Source: Chimonanthus salicifolius
Lineage: Eukaryota; Streptophyta; Magnoliopsida; Laurales; Calycanthaceae
DNA length: 64,000 bases
Direction: 5' to 3'
Assembly (NCBI GenBank): GCA_013350335.1
Contig: CM023542.1
Location: 10,670,999 to 10,734,998, forward strand
The notes under the pieces are model-generated. The model was not told the origin of the DNA. It was given only the letters and a program-made list of their open reading frames with translations, and made no database searches. Made by a program: the position numbers and the translations under genes. Numbering within the stretch: position 1 is the first letter of the stretch; every line of letters begins with the position of its first letter. This document shows positions 1 to 12,100 of this stretch, one piece after another.

Positions 1-115
1 ATTTTTGTAACTAAGATAATCTATTCATTTTTCCCCTTATTACAGTTAATGCTTTTCATAGAAGGGTGTAAAATCTATCTTGTAGCTCAAATTAAGAAAA
101 ATTTACCAGACATAC

Positions 116-1421
116 CAGTATGTGAAACACATGAAAATCCATGCCTCCAAGCGAATCAAGATACTGGAATTTTTTATCCTTTATATTAATAACTGCCAAA
201 CACCAATGTATCTCTTTGTGTATAGGTACAAATATCTGTTAAAGAACCAGTCAACCCAAACTTAGATATAATGTGGGGACCATGGAAAGGTAACCAAACA
301 AGTCAAAAGAATGATTAAGAATGTAAAGGGCATTAACAACTTTACTTTGTCACACTCAATAAGGTCGTACCCTATCTTCCTTCGGGTAGTCCATCTTCTG
401 ACAGCTTTGAAGTCATATTCACCCCTCCCACTAATGAGCTAGATTGTAGCATCAGAAAAAAAATTGTCAAAATCTCAATAAAAAATTATTGCTTCTAGTT
501 AAGATTAAACCAGGAGAATAGAACAAGAAAAGGAAGTTTTCATGGAGAACAGAAAAAAATACAAGACAGAACATTTGCTTAAAGATGAGTTAAGCATTCC
601 AGAGATTAGAAGGCAACTAGAACATTCAATTGTCTGTACACATTCAAGCTGCATCTTCCACTTTTCAATGTACCTAATCTCTCCGCAACTTCTTGACAAC
701 GCTCATGCTAAAAGGATCTAGAGCTAAAATGTGAACTTGTCTTCTTAAATACACAAGTAACTAGTATTTTCAATCATCTGCTAGAAATGTTATGAGCCCT
801 TCAAATAGATGAAGCCTATCTAACCAGGGGATGCTCATAAGAAATAAGGATCAGTAGACTAATCAACATAAGTTCAGTGCAATAGATGACTTATCAACAT
901 GATTTTAGTACAGATTCTGTGGAAGAAGATACCAACCTTTTTGTAGAAGAATGTGTTGAAAAAATGGCATTTCAAAAATTCCTTTGGATTTCTCTTTTCC
1001 CTCTCCTTCAATAATTCAAGATACAAGTTTATAACCTAAAAAAGAGATCATGTCATAAAAGAATGTGAAATAAAAAAAATAGAGAAATAATAATCTTTAT
1101 GCAGTTGAATTGATGATCCATGAACGCTGGGAAAAGAAAAAAGCACGAATCACCTCATCATTCAACCAACCACCTGGTCTCAAGCACTGCAAGACCTCTC
1201 TCGTAATTTCAATATTAGAACTCTCATGTATAACTAAGAGTTCTCGCCTGCACATTAAGGGACCGAATCTTAGTACTGACATATCTACAGTGTGCAAGAA
1301 CCCATCGGTCAGTCATACAGTAGTAAGTTAATATACAGTACCTATTGGAACCAAACAAGGCATCATTGACATAATCCTCTTCGATATCCGTAAGAGGAAC
1401 AAAAGGCTCATCAGGCACATC
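116..1421 (-). CDS. SUMO protease exons 2-6 (peptidase C48 catalytic domain, partial)
   Basis: Five short exons, 1342-1421, 1154-1247, 937-1035, 346-438 and 116-235, are separated by introns of about 94 to 500 bp. Exon 2 supplies [16 protein letters not shown]. Exon 3 supplies the [17 protein letters not shown] block, which contacts the SUMO tail in this family. Exon 4 supplies [13 protein letters not shown] and [14 protein letters not shown]. Exon 5 supplies [19 protein letters not shown]. Exon 6 supplies [16 protein letters not shown] with the catalytic His, and FQYLDS with the catalytic Asp. Exon 6 ends at CTG|GTATGT. I found no further exon between 1 and 115, so the next intron runs off the edge. 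Confidence 0.93.
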
Positions 1422-2320
1422 CTGAAAACATTTAAAAGTCAAAGACAAGTGATAGGATATCATCAATTGATCATTGAACAATTATCAAAATGAAAGTAAT
1501 GGTCCAATAATATACAAGCAACCATAAACAAAGTCAAAAACGAAAAGAGCATTAAGGGAATCATAAAAGCATGAATGAGATCTGAGAGCTGTGGTACTTT
1601 GTTAACATAATCTTATCTTTATTGTCCATTAAATGGTTTATCAACGGGCTACATCTGAAAGATTTTAGTTTTTATTTATAACTGTTTGATATTTGCTTCA
1701 TCCAATTCTTTCATTCTTTATCTTGGCATCCAGTTAGCTTCATATGTATAAGTGTTTCCTCAATTTAGGATTCTATCTTTGTTACAGCACTTCTATATGA
1801 AATTTATACATTGTGGTGCAACTTCACACCTGAAACTGAAAAACCAAGACTCAGATCATACTTTTTATAAAAAAATTAACGTTAACATGAACCCCCAAAT
1901 AAAATGCTATCCACCTGGCAACCTACTAGCCTGGGCCCTGAGATTCCAGCCCATGCACCGTGGCACCAAGCTCAAAAATCCTACATCCCCACTCCAATAC
2001 CCATATCCTGATGTCCCAGATAAAAGGAAAACCCATCTAGAAAGTAACTTTTCCATCTTCTTTTTTATTTCAAGTGTCTATTTTTCTACAATAGTTCACA
2101 CAAGTAGGGTCAGGTTGAGAAAAATATAATTCTTCTCAGGTACAATCAAGTCAGGAAAAATGATTGTCGACCCCAACATCCAACATGATCCAAAACTTGA
2201 CCTATCTCAATGCTATTCCTGCTTATGCAAATTTTAAAAAGGTTCCTACTTAGGCAATCATAAATTTTCTTTTCTTTTCTTTTTTCTCAGCTCCACCTTC
2301 AAAATTGGTCAGGTTTTTAA

Positions 2321-2369
<49 letters not shown>

Positions 2370-3608
2370 AAACTTCTAAAGCCTCTTTTTTTTAGCAGTA
2401 AGAATGAAAACTTTCATTAAGAAAAAGGAAAATAAGAGAAAAATACAAGAAAAGAAAAAGCTTCAAGGCCTAAGAGTTGTAGGCCAAGAAAGAGAAGACA
2501 AACAAAACAAATAAAGCAAAAAAACAGCACAACAAGAATATCTAATCTCCGGTTAGCTGAAAAACACCATGGATCGGCCCTCCGACGCCATTCTTTGTGA
2601 AAAAGTCCGCCACTCCATTGGCATTTCGACTAATGAGCGAGAAAGATACCTCCATTCACACCACCAACTCCTTAATCTCCCTAACTAAGGTGATTAACTT
2701 CCATGGAGGACACTTCCCCCCACTTGCCCATTTGATAGCATTGTAAGAATCACTCTCACTAACTAACTTCTCTCCCCCCAAACCGGACCCTAAGGATAAG
2801 GCTTTCCGAATACTAAGAAGTTTCGCCTCATTCGATTCAATGTTCCCAACAAATTCCGTGAAGACGATAGAAATGGTGCCCAAGTGATCCCTACGCCCCC
2901 AATTCCAGCCGGTCCCAGTTGATCATAAGCTGTCATTTCCCATCGGGATGAGCATATCCGTCCTCCATACATTCCATGAATCCAAATCCAACGGTTTTGA
3001 AAAATAACTGCATACACAATTTCCAAGAAATTGTTGCATGATTCTGGTTTAGAAGGAGCTTTTGGTTTCTATTCTATTGCATTCTTTAAGTAGTTGTTTA
3101 CAAACAACTTCCATTAATTTATTTACGTGTTGCCACTGTTAATTCATGCTTCTAGCCTTCAACAATACCATAGTGTTTCCCTTTCTATCTGAGTTAATAT
3201 CTGTCAGTTCCCATGGTTTTTCTTCTCTTGTTGTATGTCAGGATGAATACAGGCCACAAAGATCAATATTGGTGGGCTTTGCTTCCAATACCTATCATCG
3301 TTTCTTCAAAGACGGATGCTGCGTGGCCCAACCCCCTCTTATTATGGTGTTGTCAGCATCTCTCGCCCAGCTGTTTGATTTTGGACCAGCTGAGATCATT
3401 TTCACTACAAGATGTACCGGGCCCCTCAAGGGTAGCTGTTGGTCATCGAGACGTCTCATTGCAAGTATCGTGTGGACTTCCTCACTGCTGCTCTTCTCAA
3501 CCGAGACTATCCTTCCTACAATCCCGCAATGCCCACACTATTGCTCCAGATTTAGGTATCTTTTTTTCAACTCCTTTTTGCCCAAGGTTGCTTCATTCCC
3601 CTCCCCCC

Positions 3609-3644
<36 letters not shown>

Positions 3645-6600
3645 CTTCCCTTTTTCTATCTCTCCCCCTCCTATCTCTCTCTCTTTCCCCTTCTTCTTTT
3701 AGGTCCTACTCATCGCCCACTAGGGGCCATGGTTGTAGGGGTGTCCAAAGGGACTATTCTGGAGTCACCTTTTAGTAGGCTCAAGAGAGCCTCTATCCTT
3801 GGCACGACATTTCATAGGTCAATATTGGATGGGTTACTCTTTAATAGAATCAAAGAGGATTAGGTAGATTGGTTAGAATAGGAGTTTAGAGAAAATTAGG
3901 TTGGCCCTTGATAGTTTAGTGGGGGACAAAGCTCCGAAGCCCAATAGGGTCAGCTTTACTTTTATTAAAAACTGTTCGGATACGGTTGGCCCCGATTTGT
4001 AAAGGTTTTCTAAAAAAATGAAAACAGTAAGATCAACAAGGGTTTGAAGAATTCTTCATAACCGTTATCCCAAAAAGGAATGGACCTTCGGAACTATCCC
4101 ACTTTAGACCAATTAGTTTAATAGGATGTGTTTACAAACTATTGGCTAAGGTTTTAGCGGGAAGGTTGAAAGAAGTACTTAATGAGATTATTGGAGAATC
4201 TCAAAGGGCTTTTGTACAAAATAGACAAAGTTTGGACGGAGTTTTGATGGCTAACGGACTGGTCCACCACATTGGCAAAAAGGACAGGAAACCTGGTTTG
4301 CTTTTCAAGATAGATATAGAAAAGCATATGAATATGTGGATTGGAGCTTCATTGAGTACTTATTCGACAAAATGGGTTTTGGCCAACGTTGGAGGATTTG
4401 GATGAAAGCCTATGTCGAAAATCCTTCTTACTTAGTGTTGGTTAATGAATCCCCAATTGATCCTATTGTGGCTAATATGGACCTTAGACAAGGAGATCCT
4501 ATCTCCTTTCACTTTTACTTGGGTGGGAGAAGGTTTAAATAGGCTGGTCGAGAAAGGTAGGGACTTGGGCATAATTAAAGGTTTCCATGTGACAGGGGGC
4601 CAATCGTATCCCACCTACAATTTGCGGATGACATCATTTTCTTTTGTGAGACATCTAAAGATGAAGTATTAGGTTTCAAAGCAGTTTTAAGGTGCTTTGA
4701 GTTAGTTTCAAGGCTTAGAATCAACATAGGAAAGAGCACCTTAATAGGGATTGATGTGGAGTAGGACCTCCTTATTAGATTAGTAGAAGAATTGGGCTGC
4801 GGAATCAAAAGGCTTCCCTTTACTTATTAGGTTTGCCAATTTGTTGAAATGCCAAGTCTAAGGGTTTTGGGCTCCGATTGTGGAAAAGTTGGAAAAGAGG
4901 TTGGCAGGGCAGCGTAGAAACTACTTGTTCCTAGGTGGCAGATTAACCCTGATTAAATCCTTGTGCTTTATGGCAATCTTTTAAATGCCAAAGGGAGTAG
5001 TTAATAGGTTGGAGCAGCTTTTTAAAAACTTCATACGAGGAGATAAGGACAATAGAGAAAAAGTGCACCTTGTTGAATGGTCAAAAGTTATTAAGCCCAA
5101 ATCTAAAAGGGGTCTAGGTGTTGTACCACTGGGAATAAGAAATCATGCTTTGATGTGCAAATGGAACTGGAGGTTTGGGAGAGAAAGAGAGGCCATATGG
5201 AGGAAGATACCAATTGCTAGATATGGGTGGAAAATGAAGGAGAATGGTATTTAGCAGATAAGGGGGAAAGGATCAGTTCGCCCGTACTTGAGACCTGGTG
5301 GAGGATAAGCAGGGACAAAGATAACATGGGTAGCCTATACAAGGAGAAGCTGAGATTCTTGTCCGGAAAGGTGATGGACCTTCTTTTGGTTTGACCTGTA
5401 GCTAGGAGAGAGACCCCTAAAAGATGTCTCCCCTAGACTATTTAGGATTACCAACAACAAGCAAGCCATGGTCAAGGATTGTTATTTTTCTTTTTGAAAA
5501 GTGGTCAAGGATTGTTATAGAAGAGTGTCACTAGACGGAAAATTGGCTTCAAAAGAGATCTAAGGGTCTTTGAACAAGAGAGTTTGATTGAAGTGAGAGC
5601 TTTGTTGGGGAATGTACATATTTTTAGGGGTGTGGAAGATGAATGTATATGGACCAGTGAATCTTCCTGCTTCTATTCAATCAAGGCCAGGGTTGATTGG
5701 CACTAAAAGGGTCAAACAACGGGAATTGCCCTAGCTTCTTAGCTCAGGAGTGCCCCCCACCCCAACCCACCCCACGGTGCACAATTAAAAAGAAAATACT
5801 CTCTAAGGTGGAACTTAACAGGATGGGTATCTTGGTCTCCAATGACAACCAACCATGGACTCTCTGTGGTCCAAGGAGGAAGGCATGGACCATTTGCTCA
5901 GGAGTTTCTTAGTTGTGAGAAATCTATGGTCTAGATTTGCTTATTTGATAGGAATTTCGTGGGCCTTTCATAGTTCTTACATTGGAATCGTGGAAAGTTG
6001 AGCTATCTCCAAAGTTGGGCCTAAGATGAAATCTGACTAGTATACTATCCTGACGGCTATCCTATGGTCTGTTTGAAAGGAAAGGAACTTGAGTATCTTC
6101 GAGAACAAAATCTCTAAGGAAGATGACATTTTCCAAATGGCTAAATGGAGACTGTGTGTGTGGTTAGAAGAGGTTGGGAAGGTTGCATGATTGGTAGACC
6201 TAAAAGGAGGTTAGAAGAGAAGTTTGGGATCCTCCTCTATTTTGAGTGTTCAAATTTAACATAGACGGGGCATCAAAGGGCAAACCAAAGCCAGCAGGGA
6301 TAGGTGGGGTCTTGCACGATTCATATAGATCTTTGTCTCTAGTGTTTTCAGAGCCAGTGGGTTTGAAGGACTGAAATGAAGCTGAGCTTCTAGCCATTAG
6401 GAAAGCCTTGACTTTGTGGATGGGTGATCGTTAGGGTATGCTTATTATTGAGGGAGATTCGGCAAATGCAATTAAATGGGTCAGGGGATCTAAGTGACCT
6501 CCTTATAAACTATCCGTAGTGGCCAAGGAGATCAAAACCTTGTGTACTGGGCGAAAGATTTCTTTCTTGCTTGTTAGAACATTAGCAAACAGAGTGGCCG

Positions 6601-9163
6601 ACTTTTTGGTAAAACGGGGTAGATAGGGAACATGACAAGGCTTTTTCTTTTGACCTAAGGAATTAACTTGGGTTCTCTGGGCAATTGCATTGTGTTTATA
6701 GGAGTCTAGGGTTTATGTTGTACATTGGTGTATATTCTTTTTATTTTTATTTCTCGAGTCTAAGTCTCTTATGCCCGCCTCTTGTACTCTACTTTTTGTT
6801 TATTAATATAATCTCTTGTTTTTATCGCTCAAAAAAAAAGTATCATACTTTTATTCATATTTACTTAAACATTGAATATTTTTAGGTATGAACATGAGAT
6901 CCATCCAAAAGTTAGAAGACCCATCCAACTTAGCAGATTGACCTTTAAAAATGGTTTAAATGATATAATTAAGTAAATTTTTACCAAATTATACTTGGAA
7001 ATAAACCTCTCTAATTAGGTGATAATTTATAGTTATTTTGCTTTAATTTTTTTTCTCATTTTTCAATTTACCTTTTTTTTATCAAAATTACAAAATAAGA
7101 AGAAATTCCCATGTCTCAATTTCTTCTATTTTAAAGTATGTCTAAACAAGATTTTAAATATCGGGTTCAGTCTCGGACTCAGTAGGTTGTATCGGCCAGT
7201 GATAAAAATAAACCCAAGACGTATAGGAATCGGCCATCTCAAGAAGGACCAAGTCCGAGTCGACTCAAATCAACCAATTTTAAAACCATCCATCTAAGTC
7301 ATTCCACAAAGTTTTGGTACCCAAAAAATTGCATAAAATGCAATCAACTCAAAGCCACATATCATTGTAAAGCACAGTTTTGTATACATCATAGTTAAAA
7401 ACTAATTCAATAGAATTTCGAATCATGCAAATCAACAAATTAAAAAAAAAAAATCTCAAATACACAACTCGATAAGTATTTGAGTCAAGCGAATTAACAA
7501 ATTTATCAAATTATCCCTAGTTGAGTTGAAACACTCATTTGAATTACAAAAGTGAATAAGATTTTTTTAATGATTTTAAATCCATAGACTGATTCGACAT
7601 TTTTCCAGTAACATTAATTCTTTGACTTTTTTAATCATGAATAAAATTTCTATTGTTGATTTAATAAGCAAAATTACATTTTAAGTATTATAGAAATAAA
7701 ATGATTAATGGGTCTTAAAATATGAAGCAATATAGCAATTTTGTAAAAAATTTATTTGCAACATTGAAAACGATACTGCAAATACATCACCAAATTTAAA
7801 CTCCAGACAAATAACCCAATAAAACCTAATGATGCTTGAAACATTTCTAATAGCCTGCCTCCCCTTTTAGTGGAAGTTGTTTGCAAAATACAGTCTTCTT
7901 CATTAAGTTATAGTGGGTCAAAATCTTAATATTTTAATTTCAAAATTTTTATGGCTTTTAAAAATATGGAGATTTTTGAAAAAAAATGTGGGACTCACTA
8001 AAATCACTCTGATTAGAAAATTCTACGTTTAAATTTTGGATGAGTAAAGAACCTCATTTGAATGAATTGAATTGTGTTTATATTTTTAAAACCCACAAAA
8101 TTTTAATCAATTAAAATATTTTTTAATCATTAACTTTTTTTATGATTTTTAGAAACATATAGGACCCGCACAAATCAACTTGAATGGAAATTGGAAAGGT
8201 CCATATTTGAATTTTTAGTTGATAAAGAAGGTTAACCAAGCCAATCAAAATCATCACAACTAAATCAATTAAGTCATGTTTCTAAAGTACATATTTTAAT
8301 CACTTTGAATTAATTTTTAATTTTTGACTTTCTAAAACATATGGGACCTATAAAATATGAAAGAAGTTTATTTTCAAATATGAATTTGGTAAAAAATTAC
8401 TTCATTAAATCATATTTTTAAAGGTCAATTAACTAAGATGGGTCTCACGTTTATACTTATTGTTGAAGGCTAAAAGCATGAAGTAATAGTGGCAATGTTG
8501 TAAATAAATTAATGGAAGTTGTATGTAAATAATTATTTATGATGACAGAGAATAGAAAGCAAAAGTTATGCTAACCCTGATTGCCTGTAATAGTTTTTTG
8601 AGGAGTCGTTTACGCAATTATTCTTTAGGACTGCTGGATTTGACTTCATGGAATGGAGGGTGGATATGCTCATCCTGAAGGGAGTTCGCATCAGGATGAC
8701 AACATATGATCATTTTGATTGGTCTCATGTGGGGCCCACATGTCCTAACACACACCCCATATTCCCCACCCCTCTTCTCTCTTTTTCACACTCTTCTACC
8801 TACCATCAATTGAATCCCAAGTCAATTTGGACCCATTTGAAGTAGATTTCACCATTGCATTGAAACGTAACCAAAACTCCCCCTGTTTTAACCATTGATT
8901 TTTGGATTCTGAAAATCATGGCTTTTAAAATCCACTGGATCTAATTTTTCAAAAGAAGTATCATCTAGAAATACCTTTTAAATGGACCCCACCCAGGTTG
9001 GCCCCACGGGCCCACCTACATACTATTGCACATGCACAGCATCACGCAAGTGAAACACGTTCTGTATATAATAATAATATATGTATATATACATATGTGT
9101 ATGTATATATACATATGTGTATGTATATATACATATGTGTATGTATATACATATGTATATATG

Positions 9164-9195
<32 letters not shown>

Positions 9196-12100
9196 TCGAA
9201 CATCCATTACTTACAATTTTTTGAAGATTAGAATCTCAATTTCAGTTATAACCAATATTTCAACTTTTCCCCATGTATGTTATGATGTGATGGTCATACT
9301 CTGAGTTGCATGGGTTGTATGACAACAATTGGAGACCATCGGGCAATAAAAAGATGCATTTATTAACGATCAAAAGAGAAAGATTAAAGTATAAAGAGTT
9401 GGTTAGCAATTTTAATCAACTTAAAAGGAATTCCAAGTAGAAGCACAAAGGAAAAACCTACCGTGAGTAAGAGCATTTGTTCACATTACTTTTAGAGTCC
9501 TGCCATTTAGGGATTACATTCAATGAATCGTCCACAACAGCTTAATAAATATAGAGAGTTAGTTTTGATTTATTATCAGCTCTTTCCCACCACTTTTCAT
9601 GCCTTCTAGTTTTCTTTCACCAAAAATTTTTCCAGACACAAAATATAGTCACTCTCCCTCCCAAAAAATAATAAAATAAAATCTCTAAAGGTGTATCAAG
9701 TTTTCCTTTCAATAACATTTGATGCCTTTTGAGTTCCTCTTTTCTCAACTATCAAAAGTACCATTACAACCACACTATACTATTAAAATGTCACAGAGTT
9801 TTTTTTTTGAATGATGATAATCTTTTTTCCAATAGAAAGAGACTCATATACAACAAAAAAGTCCCAAAGGGTCAAAATTGGAAACAAGGATACAGAAAAC
9901 ACCTAGGTACAGGAAGAGAAACAGTTAAAGAATGTACCAAGTGAAGTTATAGACTCACAATAGAAGCACCACTCATTACTTAAAGCATAATGTTTCTCGA
10001 ATGAAATTAAGTGTCACCAATCGAAGTTATAGTTATCGCTTGACAAGTAAACGCACTTGCAATAGAAGATATGCAATGTCAAATCCAAATCAATCATATC
10101 ATTCAAACATGCCTAGGAGAGAAAATAGGTTGATGTGGGATTCCCACAATTGTCGAACCTTATTCCATTTTTGCTTCAACCGCATTTGCCTTAATTCCTT
10201 ATTAAATACGACAGGTTGCATAGGTCGAACTTGATCCCACTCCTTTTCTTAAATTTTCATAAAATTTAAATATAATTGTATGAATTGAAAATAGTCTTGA
10301 TGAAATACAAATGGACCAAATTTTAACTCAAACTCAATTTCAGCCACTTGATCTTAATGGTTGAAATCACCATGCATCTTAAAAAAATTCAAGGACATAT
10401 GGTCATTTCGATTGTTAAGATCAAGTGACCATAAATTTGGAGATAAGATTTAGACCATTTAAAGGTGTTTTAAGTTTATTTTCAATCTATATGCTTAGTT
10501 TTAATAGGATAAATATCTATTATATTATAAGAATATGGTTGAAAGTCTTAAAAGTGACAAGTGTCACTCTTTCTTTGCCTCTCCCCTAATTTTTTTCTCA
10601 CTCCCACGTTTCTCTCGCCCAGCACTCACTCATCCATCCTTGTCATTTAGTGGAGAGAAAAAATTAAACATGATCTCCTGATATTGTTCCTAAAAATCTC
10701 TCCAACTAATTCCACCTCTTTCCTTCCATGTTTATCTTCTATCCTCTTTGCATACTTCACATCTCTTTCCCCCATCCCACATTAAGTCTTTCTATAATTA
10801 ATTTTTTTTACTTTCTCCTTTATGAAAATTTAATCATTTCTCTCTCATTAAAATTTTTTTGATTGATTTTCTCTCATTAAATTCAATCTCATTTAAATAC
10901 ATTAATCTATGGCTCTCTAAACTACTTTCCTAAAACATCTATCTCTAAGACAACAATTTATTCCAACGGAGAGTTTGCAACTCACAACAATCTCAAATTT
11001 GAAATCTCTTTCTTTCTAATTGTTTAGTTCATACAAAAATTTTATGATTAGAGATGTCTAATAGAAATATTTTTTTATTTAGGCATGATAACGGTCAAGG
11101 TGAATAAAGGAAATTTATAAGTCTGATGTCTAAGTTTATAAAATTCTTAACCAATATGTACTCGAATACTCTCTATTCAAGTTCTTAATGTCATGTATGA
11201 AAAAAAATTATCCTACAACGAATCACATTGAAATTTTGATCAAGCTCATTTGGTTCCCATTTTTCTATTACTTTTGTGCACTCAATGCATTTTAAACTTC
11301 AATTATAACATGTTTATAAATGCATCATTTTCATTACTTTCATAATGTTTGTCTAGTGTCGAATTTGACATTTTTAAATGCATTCTTTTGTCGATCAATA
11401 TTTTATCCCTTTTCAATAACCAATGGAGAAATGTATTATAAATTTAAGATAATCTGGTTGGTTGGTTATATTTCTTTATATTTTAGATATCTTCAAATTT
11501 CTTAATTTTCTTCCACAATTCATAGCTACCCAAATTAGTTTTACAACAAGTGATAAAAAGTATAAAGATTATGCTATTTATTTTAATTTTGCTTTATTCA
11601 ATTTTTTCATTCACTAATTTTAATATCTTTTTCTGTCCCGTGCATAGCATGGGTTTGTGCTGGTAGCTACATAATGCAAGAAGCAAACATCATGATTTGC
11701 TAGCAGCAACAGCAACAAATTGAACACTCGGAATAGAAGAATGTCAATACATTATCAAATCACAAACAAAATAAATGAATAACAATCTAAGAAAGCTGCA
11801 TACCTCTTTTTCTTCCTCCACTAGATCTTTCAACTGAAAGGTAGAGATCTTCTCCTCAGCTAATTTGACCTCAAACTCCAATGAACTTAATTTTGAATCT
11901 CGCCTCTTCGAAGACTCGTACAATTCTTGATACACAGGCCGTCTCTCCACCTCATGGTTCACCAAAACAAAATCCACATTCTTTGCTGAATGATCTACCT
12001 TCTGTGTCAAAGCACTCAAATCAGAAACTGCTGACGATGATGGTGCAAAAGGAGAGTCCTGAACTTTTGGCTCCTGCATATTTGCATCGCTGCTGAGCCA

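Larger units (their letters stand above)
1422..11803 (-). other. Giant first intron of the SUMO protease gene (10.4 kb)
   Basis: The intron begins GTATGC at 11803 and ends TTTTCAG at 1422. Both flanking exons are in phase 0 and encode adjacent parts of one protein, so no coding exon has to lie between them, and I saw none. It holds a sense LINE fragment (2387-3030), an antisense LINE (about 3720-6840), a TA microsatellite (2325-2367), a 42-bp C run (3610-3651), a TATG-type minisatellite (about 9068-9192) and long AT-rich stretches. Confidence 0.85.

Noticed and set aside
3146..3863. Two plus-strand open frames of over 200 codons with proline-rich centres
   Set aside because: They overlap a 42-bp C run and CT-rich DNA in the host intron, and neither has a recognisable domain.
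9016..9304. Overlapping Tyr/Ile-rich open frames on both strands
   Set aside because: They are translations of a TATG/TA minisatellite.
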